A program made the position numbers and the translations under genes. Below are positions 1 through 9,114 of a stretch of 64,000 nt of DNA, piece after piece. How positions within the stretch are numbered: position 1 is the first letter of the stretch; each line of letters begins with the position of its first letter. A model generated the notes under the pieces. The model saw nothing but the letters and a program-made list of their open reading frames with translations. It was not told where the DNA came from and did no database searches. The DNA comes from Bacillus sp. 165 (GTDB taxonomy: Bacteria > Bacillota > Bacilli > Bacillales > Bacillaceae_G), in the NCBI RefSeq assembly GCF_017742235.1, contig NZ_JAGHKQ010000001.1, positions 496,001 to 560,000 of the forward strand, in the 5' to 3' direction.

Positions 1-479
1 GCACCCGATACAATCTGGCGATTATGATACCAAATTGGATTATGAAATTCATAATTTTTTAGTTGAAAAATGGGAAAACTATTACTTCCAGAAAAGGAGA
101 CCTGTAACTGGTCTTCGCGGAACACATTAACCTTCTTGTTGCCGTCTTCTATATATTGAACATAGTAATAATAATATTCATCTTGACTATTATCTACATT
201 ACAAATAATTGAACCTTTTATGGATGATTTAATTTTCACCTCTATATTTGGATAAATTTCACAATGAACCACTTCATTAATAGGGAAAACTTGTATATTG
301 TTAATTCCATATAGAACTGTCATCGACAATTGATTGTTTAGTTCATGAAACCTTACCTTCACTTCACAAAGTAACTCATTATATTCGACAATTTGCCCTA
401 AAGCAAAACGACGTGGTAATTCTGGATACTCTTCATCAATGGGACAACGAACATACATGCCTTTTTTTAATTTATCCAA
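1..479 (-). CDS. N-terminal part of a RapA/SNF2-like (DpdE-like?) protein, cut by the window edge
   Basis: A reading frame of 159 codons runs off the left edge without a stop. It starts at a TTG at 479, placed 8 bases after an AAGGTGGG ribosome site; no ATG lies nearer. The protein opens with a beta-rich segment (GMYVRCPIDEEYPELPRRF, then ALGQIVEYN) and has a second one near residues 105-135 ending in VFREDQLQVSF. This pattern of two small barrel domains followed by a FSGSNSFPIF stretch is like the front of RapA-type SNF2 ATPases. SNF2-like DpdE is a known partner of TGT-fold DpdA, and this gene has the same orientation as the TGT genes to its right. The helicase core is outside the window, so the family call is inference. 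Confidence 0.5.
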   Translation of the reverse strand, partial: MDKLKKGMYVRCPIDEEYPELPRRFALGQIVEYNELLCEVKVRFHELNNQLSMTVLYGINNIQVFPINEVVHCEIYPNIEVKIKSSIKGSIICNVDNSQDEYYYYYVQYIEDGNKKVNVFREDQLQVSFSGSNSFPIFQLKNYEFHNPIWYHNRQIVSG

Positions 480-670
480 TTAAATAGCCCACCTTGTAAA
501 AAAATTAATATTATTTATCTATTGTCACTAGTGTTGCATAAAATTTGTTTGAATTTTCAGTTTTATATTTTTTCTAATGAAGAGCCAAAAAGTGATATCC
601 AAACAAAGGTTGTGTCATCCATTTGGAATTTATTTATAATTAGACGTAAGCTACAACGACCATTTGCTCG

Positions 671-1531
671 TTAAGGGACGGCTTTCCCTTCAATTTTTCG
701 AAGCCAAACAGATGTCGGCTTCCATATGGAGGCTCTTAAATAATGACTAATTTGCAGGGGTTTTCGCTTGCTTTTCGTTTCTTGCTGCACGAGAACATGC
801 AAGCAAAAGACGATGAGTGCAATAAACACTTGGTTGTGAATCGTCCATTCGCTTTGTCCATAAAACGTTTTGATGTGGAGATGCTGCTTGATCCATTTGA
901 AAAACAGCTCGATCGCTCAGCGCGATTTATACATCTCTGAAATCTCTTCCGCGGTCAAACACATACATGCATTCCTTTTCATCTACCATGACTTCAAGCT
1001 GACCGCGATCATGTTCGTTTGCGGTTGTCAGCACAGCTTTTTCAGGGTAGGATGTACCTTTTTCCATAAATACGAGACGAAGGTGTATCTTTACGCCGGC
1101 CTTTGTTTTGCGGAATGTTGCCCTCGATGATTAGTTAAATTGAGTGGTAATGTGCTTGAATCAATAATTTTCAAGGGCATCACGAGTTTCTTATAGTACG
1201 TTTTGGCATGAATTTGTGTTACTAAATCAAGGAAAAGTCGTTGGAATATATCTGAATTCATGCCATTTAATCGACGCGACAGCTGAGAAATACTGATGGA
1301 ATCAAGATCAATCCCTTTTTGAAGCTGGTCGTCGAAAAGACAATCACTGAGCGCGTGTAAACTTTCGATTTCATTTAGCTGCGCAAAAAGCAATAATTTC
1401 AAGAAAGAATCAGTCGTTAATTTTTTCGTATAGTAATCTAATTTCATCGTTTTCACGTTTTCTTCAGATAATTGAAGATTTATTGCTGAAAACTATTGTG
1501 CAAATGAAGTTTTTCGTGTAATCTTGTCCAT
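671..1531 (-). pseudogene. Decayed IS4-family transposase
   Basis: Read on the minus strand from an ATG at 1531, the frame gives a typical Bacillus IS4 transposase N-terminus (MDKITRKTSFAQ), broken by a TAG at codon 13. The frame continues as LDYYTKKLTTDSFLKLLLFA and reaches the first catalytic region (IIDSSTLPLNL), then shifts frame near 1131 where one base of a TGG codon seems lost. The next frame reads VKIHLRLVFMEKGTSYPEKA and then FDRG. An internal deletion near 950 joins this to EISEMYKSR, followed by a TGA where Trp is expected and then AIELFFKWIKQHL, the YREK-like third catalytic region. At least four disabling changes are visible, so it cannot make transposase. It lies between the DpdE-like gene and the ATPase gene. 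Confidence 0.8.
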
Positions 1532-1854
1532 GAGATTGGTCCTTTTTAGTGGTTTTGAACGGGTTACCACCTGACTGTATCCATTATAAAGGGCTTTTTC
1601 TTTGCTTAAAACAAAGTTAATGAAGATTTTGAGTGTTTTTAAGATTTTGTCTTTTTTAATACAACGTTAGTGATATATTGTAATTATATCATGAATATTT
1701 TGTAAAAAGACCGTTAGCACTTATAATTTCATTAATTTATTAATTATTGCAAAAACAATCCTTGATTGTCGTATTATGAAACTCATAATATTAGAACAGA
1801 GTCTTTTAATGTCAACTACACATTTTGTTATTAAACTTAAACTAACAACAAAAG

Positions 1855-1892
1855 TAAAAAAAATCGCCTTCCTTCTCAGGAGACGATTTTCG
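1855..1892 (-). terminator. Terminator of the ATPase gene
   Basis: On the minus strand the stem AAAATCG...CGATTTT (arms 1884-1890 and 1860-1866), with a GC-rich interior, is followed by a run of Ts. It overlaps the last codons of the ATPase gene and separates it from the DpdE-like gene. Confidence 0.6.
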
Positions 1893-4623
1893 GGTTAAAT
1901 TTTAAGGTAACGGTAACAAGGTCTTTCAAAATTCCTGGATGAATTTGCTCTAAGTCTCTCATGACTCCCTTCCACTGATTGCGCGGTAAGATTGTTTCCC
2001 CATCAATAAGGAGTTTCGTCAGTTGTTTTTCAATTTGCGGCCTTACTTGCAAGTTCTCTCTCAAAATTCTTTCTAAATCTTCTTTATCTTGCAATAATAT
2101 TTCTTCCTCTTGTTGTAATAGATACTGTACAAAATATCGCGTATTGACTAGAAATTCTCTTTTTTCATACCAATCTTGCATCAACCTTCTACCTTGGTCA
2201 CACTGACTAAGCCAAGTTTCAATTTCATTGAATTGCTGGATATGTTGGATTTTCCCTTGCTGTACAATCCAACTATTTAAAAGACGCTCTACTCTTTCAC
2301 CATGCTCGGCACTAGTAACATTAATAAAAGGTAGTACTTCCCTGTATAATTTTATCCTATCAGTAATGAAGGGAATTGCTCTTTTCTCCATCTCTGATAT
2401 TGCTCCGTGTAAAAAAGAAATGAACTTATCGAGACTGTATCCTCCTATGCTATACTTACTCAATGCAGGTTTAGGTTTGTGTATTTTGAACCACGCTTCA
2501 AATTGACTTACGTCTGGCATGAGTTCGATGCTTGCATAGTCGATCATATTGTCCCGTAGAGAGAACCAATCAAGATATAATTGTTCAATTAATTCATACA
2601 CCTCATCTGAAAGCAAGTGCCGGAATCCTTCCGCCCAATCTGCTTGACTAACGGTTCTCCAAATATCCGTGTATGTTTTCAAACCGTATGCAAATTCAGA
2701 TAGACTTAACTGCAACTGTTGCTCTATTTCGCTTCTCCAATCTTCTTTCAAAAACTCTGTGGTATAAATCCAGTCTGCAATAAAGGCATCCTGAGTATGC
2801 CGTGAGAACAGCGCTGCCTTCTGCTGTGGTTTTTGTTCATGAAAATGAAGCAAGTATTTGTTATTTAAATCTTTTTGAATGTTTATCGTATCTTCTTGAA
2901 CTTCCCCTAAAACGATAGGATATTTATACCGTTGTTGTACCTCTGTTCTTTGCAAAATGGAAGTTACCCTTATATGCCTAGACGTATAAGGTCTCGACAT
3001 ATTCGTTCCTTTTGTCACTTCATGAACAATTTGTGCTGTACTTTTTTTCAATGCCTCTAGTACATTTTCATTGACTTTCCGTCCTTCAACCCAATCTAAA
3101 AAATGTGCTGGAACAACCTCTTTTTTTATAACTGTTTGTTCATCCGCAGGAAAGACTTCCTCTGTAAACTTTATGATAGGCAGCACAATATCTATAGCTT
3201 CTAGACCAAATGCCTGTAGTGTCCGACCGGGGAGGGTCACAAAATCATCATTTGGACTTGCAAACATTTCTCCTAATAGTTTTATGATAGGAGAGTCATG
3301 TTTGATAAAACTATCACGTTGAATATAGCTCTGAATTTTTTGTATATCCACAGGTTTCCCAGCAGAGAAACACTTTAAAATCTCTCGCATATGCAGTACC
3401 ATGTATCGTAAAACACCCTTACCAGTCGGGATGCCATTATACATTTTATGAATAAGTGCTCTATTAAATGGTAAGATACGAGTAGTTTCCTCCCCTATAA
3501 GGCGCTCTTTGCATTCTTGGTGATAAGGACACTCTACCGAACAAGTATATCCGTTTGCTGTTTTTAGTGCGTTTATATACTTTTCAGTATATTCATATGC
3601 CTGCTCCTGAGATAAAGAAAAAAACATTTCTCCTGCTTCATCGGAAAGCCAAAGCTTTTTTACCCTATCATCTATTGTATCTAAATGCTGTACTCTCTGA
3701 TTGAACTCCCTATCATAATCTGTACCGTTGACTACACCAGGAGTCAGTCCCACAACCACATCCCAATTTCCTTCTTCGAGAGTAATGAAATGGTCTAAAA
3801 TTTCCGCGGCATACAAATTCACAGACTGTACTAAGTCATCAATCAACAAAAGGGGTCTAATTTCATTTTCTTTTAGATAATGGGATAACTGTCTTAGAAG
3901 TTGTGAGAGGTTATGTCCTTGAAATAAAAAATGTTCTAGTTTCTTTGCAAGAGCATCCTGGAGTGTTTTAAACTTAATCTCTATCGGAATTGTGGTACTT
4001 TGTTGAATTTTTTTAAATTCATCCTCTGTAATGATTTGAAGTGGTTTACTAATATCCTTTCTTCGCACCTGCTTAGCAAAATCCATAATATTGTACTCTA
4101 CAACTGGTCTTAGAAGTAGAGCAACTGGTACAATCTCTTCGTCACATTCTAATACTTCAGATAAAGCTGTCCAAATCATTTGGTTGACAATAGTAATAGG
4201 CTTTTTCAGCAGGATATCCCATTTCTGCTCATCTAATAATAGGCCCTCCGCCTGAATACCCAGCACATTATAGCACCTCTTAATTAATAATTGCGGGTTC
4301 AGTTCACTCCTCGAAATACGAATGACTGGTCTTGTAACATTTCGCATAATCCATTGATCTTTTAACCAACAAAGCAACTCAGACTTGCCTGAACCTGTAG
4401 AGCCAAATATGATATATACTCTATTTCCAGCGAAATCTGGAGCATCTTGCAATTCAATAAGTAATTCTTCCTCTTCCCACTGCTTTAAAAGTTTTTGTTT
4501 GTAAAATTCACTCATCACTTGTGGATAATGAGTTTGACGAAACAACTCCTGAGAAAATTCATATCGTTCATCTGCTGTTCCCTTCAACATCTTTAACTTC
4601 TTTGCGTCTAAACAAGGTAACAT
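1876..4623 (-). CDS. Large P-loop ATPase of the TGT island (DpdH-like?)
   Basis: A 915-residue protein. Near residue 72 is a Walker A motif (FGSTGSGKSELL) and near 255 a Walker B-like stretch (PLLLIDDLVQ), followed by VVVGLTPG, which could be a sensor. This looks like an AAA/STAND-type NTPase. Around residues 357-370 is a compact cysteine group (CSVECPYHQEC) that could bind zinc or an Fe-S cluster. The remaining 500 residues are helical and not recognised. The start overlaps the stop of the 248-residue gene by 16 bases, so translation is probably coupled. Its size and its place beside a TGT-fold gene suggest a role like DpdH, an ATPase of the restriction part of Dpd systems; this is inference. 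Nothing suggests it is broken. Confidence 0.7.
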   Translation of the reverse strand: MLPCLDAKKLKMLKGTADERYEFSQELFRQTHYPQVMSEFYKQKLLKQWEEEELLIELQDAPDFAGNRVYIIFGSTGSGKSELLCWLKDQWIMRNVTRPVIRISRSELNPQLLIKRCYNVLGIQAEGLLLDEQKWDILLKKPITIVNQMIWTALSEVLECDEEIVPVALLLRPVVEYNIMDFAKQVRRKDISKPLQIITEDEFKKIQQSTTIPIEIKFKTLQDALAKKLEHFLFQGHNLSQLLRQLSHYLKENEIRPLLLIDDLVQSVNLYAAEILDHFITLEEGNWDVVVGLTPGVVNGTDYDREFNQRVQHLDTIDDRVKKLWLSDEAGEMFFSLSQEQAYEYTEKYINALKTANGYTCSVECPYHQECKERLIGEETTRILPFNRALIHKMYNGIPTGKGVLRYMVLHMREILKCFSAGKPVDIQKIQSYIQRDSFIKHDSPIIKLLGEMFASPNDDFVTLPGRTLQAFGLEAIDIVLPIIKFTEEVFPADEQTVIKKEVVPAHFLDWVEGRKVNENVLEALKKSTAQIVHEVTKGTNMSRPYTSRHIRVTSILQRTEVQQRYKYPIVLGEVQEDTINIQKDLNNKYLLHFHEQKPQQKAALFSRHTQDAFIADWIYTTEFLKEDWRSEIEQQLQLSLSEFAYGLKTYTDIWRTVSQADWAEGFRHLLSDEVYELIEQLYLDWFSLRDNMIDYASIELMPDVSQFEAWFKIHKPKPALSKYSIGGYSLDKFISFLHGAISEMEKRAIPFITDRIKLYREVLPFINVTSAEHGERVERLLNSWIVQQGKIQHIQQFNEIETWLSQCDQGRRLMQDWYEKREFLVNTRYFVQYLLQQEEEILLQDKEDLERILRENLQVRPQIEKQLTKLLIDGETILPRNQWKGVMRDLEQIHPGILKDLVTVTLKFNPKIVS

Positions 4624-5354
4624 GAAACATCCTCCTTAATTTGAAGCCAATTCCATCTTCCATGCATTCCATCATAATGTACGTACGGTAAATCTTGTTT
4701 GTATTGTAATTTTATTATTCCATTACTGTGCAGACCTTGTAGGCCATGCAATATCCCTTGATAAACTTTTCCTTTATATTCACAAGGAATAATAGTAGAT
4801 ACATGTTCCTGACAAAATATCTGTGCTGGTCCTTCCCATCCCTTTTGACTTGCTATAATCTTTAAAAGCAACGTAGGGTGTGGAAGTGCATAAAAACCTC
4901 CATAGGCTCTATACCCAAGTCCCAAAAACTCCATTATTCTCTTCCATGCATTCACCTTTTCTTGTCCAACTGGTTGACTTACAAATACCGCATTAGTTTC
5001 ATAGTATATATCTTGTACATACAGGCGATCCGGCTTTATAAATAATTCATAATACATTGTTGAAAATAGATAATTAAAAGAGGGCTCTTTTTCATTTTTC
5101 ATTATTTCGTTCAGTCTTTTTAACAAAGTAATAACATCCCAACCATTCTGTCTAGGATAGATCCGTTTCTCTTCCACTGCCAAAAAATCTACCTCTTTCA
5201 AAAAAGTGATTGCTCCCTCTATAAGAGAGGTAATGTCCCCATCTGGATTGTACTGAAACAAATCAGTCAGTTCTATCATCGTTATACCCGGTTGCCGACA
5301 AACAACCATATGAATAGCTTCTAACTCAGGACCGTAACACATTTGAAACAACAT
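4608..5354 (-). CDS. 248-residue protein coupled to the ATPase and TGT genes (DpdG-like?)
   Basis: Not firmly recognised. The first 75 residues look like a winged helix: a helix (ELEAIHMVVCRQ), a second with TMIELTDLFQYN, then a beta hairpin around EEKRIYPRQNGW. A later part has the motif WKRIMEFLGLGYRAYGGFY followed by ALPHPTLLLKII. No membrane segment or catalytic motif was seen. Its start overlaps the TGT gene stop by 29 bases and its end overlaps the ATPase start by 16 bases, so the three genes form one tight operon. A small DNA-binding or bridging subunit for the ATPase is possible. It may correspond to DpdG, which lies next to DpdH in known clusters, but this was not tested. Confidence 0.6.
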   Translation of the reverse strand: MLFQMCYGPELEAIHMVVCRQPGITMIELTDLFQYNPDGDITSLIEGAITFLKEVDFLAVEEKRIYPRQNGWDVITLLKRLNEIMKNEKEPSFNYLFSTMYYELFIKPDRLYVQDIYYETNAVFVSQPVGQEKVNAWKRIMEFLGLGYRAYGGFYALPHPTLLLKIIASQKGWEGPAQIFCQEHVSTIIPCEYKGKVYQGILHGLQGLHSNGIIKLQYKQDLPYVHYDGMHGRWNWLQIKEDVSCYLV

Positions 5355-6252
5355 TTACATCATACTCCTTTCGCAAGAATGGTTGTATGGTCTTCAAAAA
5401 GTGGTAATAATTATGGATAGAGCGTAATTTGGTATATTTTTGATGAGTAAGATTCATAAGATCAAGTGCATTCTCTTCGCATACGGGACATTCACAATGA
5501 AGGGGAGTTGAAATTTTCTGCCCTCCCCTATCTATTCCTGAATGTTTTATAAGATAGGTACGAAATGGATTACTATAAAATATTTGATGGTATACGGCTA
5601 CCTTGGTTGGTCTACTAGAATCGAATGAAGAAATGCCGATATGACCCATTGCCTGAATTTGAGGAATTCCAGTTACCCCAAAAACATGAAGATTCCCCGC
5701 ACCAACAAGTTCTGCTGCCCAACTGATAAATTGCATCTGTTCCGACATGTTCCTCCCTAACAATGATCCTAGACCAAATTTGTGGTATCCTAATTTTTTT
5801 AACTCAAATATACTAAATTGAATACTGGGAAAATCGTATCCTTGGATTACACCTAAAATCGTTACATTAGAATTTGTATCTATTTTTTGTTTCCTCACTA
5901 AATTCATATACTCATAAGCATTGATGAGCGTTTTCTCAAATGCACCGTATCTTTCTGCTAGTGTCACTTTATTCAACAAGGGTTCGTCTACATGCACAAA
6001 TGTAATTGGGCATGTAGATAAAAGAGGCATTGCAATAAAAAGTTGCCGTTCAAAAATCTCTTTTACTGTATAATGAAGTCCTTTTCGTACATAATAAATT
6101 GCACCTGAATCAATCATTAATTTAGATGGCAACTTTTTAAACTTCCGTAAAGCATTCTTGTTATCAGGGACTGCTGATATAAGAATGGGACAATTGTTAA
6201 AATATTCACAGTATAAAGCATCACTATGCGACCAACTAACATAAAACTCCAT
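5326..6252 (-). CDS. Stand-alone TGT-fold base transglycosylase (DpdA-like)
   Basis: A 308-residue protein with the full active-site set of tRNA-guanine transglycosylases. Asp48 lies in LMIDSGAIYY, matching the DSGGFQ motif of bacterial Tgt. Asp211 lies in SSFDSSRPTK, matching the FDCVxPTR nucleophile. A zinc site is formed by Cys253, Cys255, Cys258 (CECPVC) and His279 (SIHNYY). GLGSLLGRN near 160 matches the glycine-rich substrate loop. Tgt enzymes swap guanine for preQ1 in tRNA; the DpdA branch places preQ0-type bases in DNA. The enzyme is shorter than the usual 370-380 residues of Tgt and sits in a putative Dpd-like operon, so a DNA target is likely. Housekeeping Tgt normally sits beside ruvB and queA. 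Confidence 0.8.
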   Translation of the reverse strand: MEFYVSWSHSDALYCEYFNNCPILISAVPDNKNALRKFKKLPSKLMIDSGAIYYVRKGLHYTVKEIFERQLFIAMPLLSTCPITFVHVDEPLLNKVTLAERYGAFEKTLINAYEYMNLVRKQKIDTNSNVTILGVIQGYDFPSIQFSIFELKKLGYHKFGLGSLLGRNMSEQMQFISWAAELVGAGNLHVFGVTGIPQIQAMGHIGISSFDSSRPTKVAVYHQIFYSNPFRTYLIKHSGIDRGGQKISTPLHCECPVCEENALDLMNLTHQKYTKLRSIHNYYHFLKTIQPFLRKEYDVNVVSNVLRS

Positions 6253-6377
6253 AAACCTCCTCCTCTTTTATCAAATCAACATAACCATTATTCCATTATT
6301 TTTAATTTACCAAACAAAAAATTCTCTTTTTTCTTAAAAAAATACATAAACGTGCTTATATCTATAGAAACATATAT

Positions 6378-6416
6378 AGAAAGGGCTGTTGAAATCTCAT
6401 TTCAACAGCCCTTTCT
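6378..6416 (-). terminator. Perfect 18-bp hairpin between the two TGT genes
   Basis: Arms 6378-6395 and 6399-6416 are exact reverse complements with a 3-base loop. It lies 10 bases after the stop of the DUF6884-TGT gene. The tract after the stem on the minus strand is TATATATG rather than a clean T run, so it may be a partial terminator or an RNA processing/stability element. Confidence 0.65.
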
Positions 6417-6425
6417 TAGGAAGGT

Positions 6426-8945
6426 TTATGGCGTAATTTTATCTCTGTGCACGATTTTTTTAAATTGTTCGTAGAAGACATGAGTATTATGAAATCCTCT
6501 TCTTCGATTACGATTGTTACCACGAAAGATAATAACTTCCACTCCGACATCTCGACAAATTTCACAACCGCAGTTCTTCCAAGGTTGATCTTCTAGTACC
6601 CGTTCATAATGAGGTCTAAGCTTATTACTAGTATATACGGTGTTATAATTTTCTTTAAAATATTTCTTTATTGTCGATGGAATAAGAATTAAGTTTTCCC
6701 GCTCTATTACATCCGCTTCTAATGCTGCAATATCCTTCATAATTCGCAAAAACGGATCTCTTACATATTTCTCAATAACAATAATATTTTCAGAAAGGAA
6801 TTTATGAAAACTAACATCTCCCCAAGTATATTCTTCAAAGTGTGATAACTTTTCCTTTTTATGAATAGCACGAACTTGTTTCAAAATCTGCTCTTCCACC
6901 CATCCTAATACTTTAGAAGGTTTCCAATTTGCAGAACTAACTAAAATGGTTTCAGCAGTAGTAACTGCTGATTTGCTCGGTATATCTTTGGCAATTTTCA
7001 ACGCAATATCTTCAAGTTCTTGTGATGTAGTCATAAGGTTGAGAGCAATATGTTTATTTCTTTTCTCCATTTGTACCTTGTGTAACTTTTTGTATTGTTT
7101 CAAGGTTTCAAAATACGAATCATATTGCATAACAGTCTCAATTGTTTCTTTCATCCCAGCATTTCCTACAGCATAGTTTCGCAGACAGCTAAGTGCTTTT
7201 TTTTCCATATCTTCAAAGTAAGGTAAATCACCAATACTTCTAGCGACGAGTTCCTTTAACTTTGAATTTTTACTTATATTGGCTTGTGGAATCCGCACAG
7301 CGGCATATTTCTTCTGATCCTTAGTAAAATAATTCCCACCCGTTGCGCTTCCCCATGCCTTCTTAAGAAAAGTTGTAGAATCAAACGAAGTAACACCTAG
7401 TCGATAATATAATTCAAGTAATTCTAACCGCGCCGCTCCAAACAAATGAACTTCTATATATTCCGGTAACAGGGGGGCTACTTCCATTAATACTGCAAGA
7501 ATTTGTTCAGATTTTGCAAAGGCTAATCCACCCAGAGATATATGACGATAACCCATCTCAACCAACTGCTTAACAGCTTCACGATACGATGCTGGGTCCC
7601 ATCCCTGAGCGATACCTGATGGTTTGAACTGATATCCACCCTGCTGATGTTTTACGAGAAACTTCTTGGCGTTTTCCAGTGTCAAATCAAACCGGTAATT
7701 TCTTTTGACAACGTCTTGGGCGATATGTCCGATAACAAGATGATCAATTGATACCCCGATATCAAACTGGAAATCCTTATAATATTGCAGTATTTCTTCT
7801 GTTTTATAAGGTGGTTTCTCAGCATTAATGTAGCTGAAAGCGCCACAGTCGCCGTACAATGGAATATCAGAAGGAATCCTTAAGAAATTGCGCAATCCTC
7901 CGGCCTCAATAATCCTTTGTTTTCTCATTTCAGATTCATCAATATTGACCTTAGAAATCAAGACCCCATCATAATTTGGTTTTTTATAAATTTCATGTGC
8001 ATATACATCATCTATAAATGGATCCCGGTCCTTTGTATGTTCTTCCGTGATGAAGTTAAAGTTTGGATCAACACGGTCATTATTTTCTGGCATAAAATAC
8101 TTCATCTCATGAAAACCATAGTTCTTTGCGTTATGCAATTCGAGTATCTCTATACCTGACTTCTTCACTTTGCTATCTCCCTTGTTAGCTTTACTTTGCT
8201 TTGCCTTAGTTACCTTTTCCTCAAACAGTGATAGTTGTTCAACTTCTGGCTGTCTATAGTGATTCAGTAAATGAAGTAACTCTTCCGGCTCACGGTATAC
8301 CGTTTCTAGGGTCTCTAAACCGTTTATTGCTGTCTCTTGTGCAAGTAACTTAAAGAGATGCCCTTTTATACTAATTGACATTTCTCCAAACTCTTTAGCA
8401 TCCTGATGTCTTACTTCCACAAAGTAATACGGATGATGATTTGGAATTAATTTTTTACTAGCCTTACTTGCAAAAAAAACTAGCTTTTGATCATCCTTTG
8501 TTTTTAAGAAGGGCAAGCAGAGAGAGCGGAGGTATTCTTCTCCAAGTAAAAAAAATACTAAATCATACGATTGAATTAACGCACTTGTTTCCTCATTTAT
8601 CTTTAAATAATTAGACCACTCAACTACTTCATCTTTCTTCATCTCACTGAAAGTAACATTGTAAGGGACTATTTCATCATCTTCGTCCAGCAAACCATAG
8701 CCAGCAGAGACGATAGCAAAATCGACTACATGCCTTCCAAATTTATCTCTTAAATGTTGAATACCTTCCATCACTCTTAAGTGTTGCCTTCCTTTATATA
8801 TATCCTTAGCTTTAGTTCGAAAGGGTCCCAATTCTTTTTCTTTTTTAGCGAAGAGATTCGTATCTTTAAAGTCAGCCTTACTTAACTGCTCATTAATATT
8901 ATATATTTTATCTTTTGTACATGAACTAATAATTAGAGTTTTCAT
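6426..8945 (-). CDS. DUF6884 - TGT fusion protein (second DpdA-like enzyme)
   Basis: An 839-residue protein. The start is the ATG at 8945, 7 bases after AAGGGG; an in-frame ATG 10 codons upstream has no ribosome site. Residues 1-150 (MKTLIISSCTKDKIYN, then VDFAIVSAGYGLLDEDDEIV) match DUF6884, a domain related to that found with archaeosine synthase and TGT proteins. A charged linker follows near 240-260. The TGT domain has YGDCGAFSYI near residue 363, VTSFDSTTF near 518 as the nucleophile region, and a zinc site CGCEIC near 790 followed by GFHNTHVFYE. Both Asp positions and the zinc ligands are kept, so it should be active. A second TGT fold beside the 308-residue one suggests two successive or alternative base-exchange steps. 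Confidence 0.8.
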   Translation of the reverse strand: MKTLIISSCTKDKIYNINEQLSKADFKDTNLFAKKEKELGPFRTKAKDIYKGRQHLRVMEGIQHLRDKFGRHVVDFAIVSAGYGLLDEDDEIVPYNVTFSEMKKDEVVEWSNYLKINEETSALIQSYDLVFFLLGEEYLRSLCLPFLKTKDDQKLVFFASKASKKLIPNHHPYYFVEVRHQDAKEFGEMSISIKGHLFKLLAQETAINGLETLETVYREPEELLHLLNHYRQPEVEQLSLFEEKVTKAKQSKANKGDSKVKKSGIEILELHNAKNYGFHEMKYFMPENNDRVDPNFNFITEEHTKDRDPFIDDVYAHEIYKKPNYDGVLISKVNIDESEMRKQRIIEAGGLRNFLRIPSDIPLYGDCGAFSYINAEKPPYKTEEILQYYKDFQFDIGVSIDHLVIGHIAQDVVKRNYRFDLTLENAKKFLVKHQQGGYQFKPSGIAQGWDPASYREAVKQLVEMGYRHISLGGLAFAKSEQILAVLMEVAPLLPEYIEVHLFGAARLELLELYYRLGVTSFDSTTFLKKAWGSATGGNYFTKDQKKYAAVRIPQANISKNSKLKELVARSIGDLPYFEDMEKKALSCLRNYAVGNAGMKETIETVMQYDSYFETLKQYKKLHKVQMEKRNKHIALNLMTTSQELEDIALKIAKDIPSKSAVTTAETILVSSANWKPSKVLGWVEEQILKQVRAIHKKEKLSHFEEYTWGDVSFHKFLSENIIVIEKYVRDPFLRIMKDIAALEADVIERENLILIPSTIKKYFKENYNTVYTSNKLRPHYERVLEDQPWKNCGCEICRDVGVEVIIFRGNNRNRRRGFHNTHVFYEQFKKIVHRDKITP

Positions 8946-9114
8946 TTTATTCCCCTTATTTATGAGGTTAGCCATACCATCTTTTTAGACATAATCTATA
9001 TTCTAATATAAAAGATATTCTTTTTCCAATTCCAATAATTCCGTAACTAGTTTTTGTAATTATTTAGAGTGATATCCTAATAATTATTCCCTATTATTTG
9101 CTATATAAATCCTG

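Noticed and set aside
743..1130. Two plus-strand open frames of 65 and 86 codons
   Set aside because: They are antisense to the IS4 transposase remnant, which explains the sequence better.
1979..3322. Plus-strand open frames inside the ATPase gene
   Set aside because: They are shadows of the 915-residue gene with no ribosome sites.
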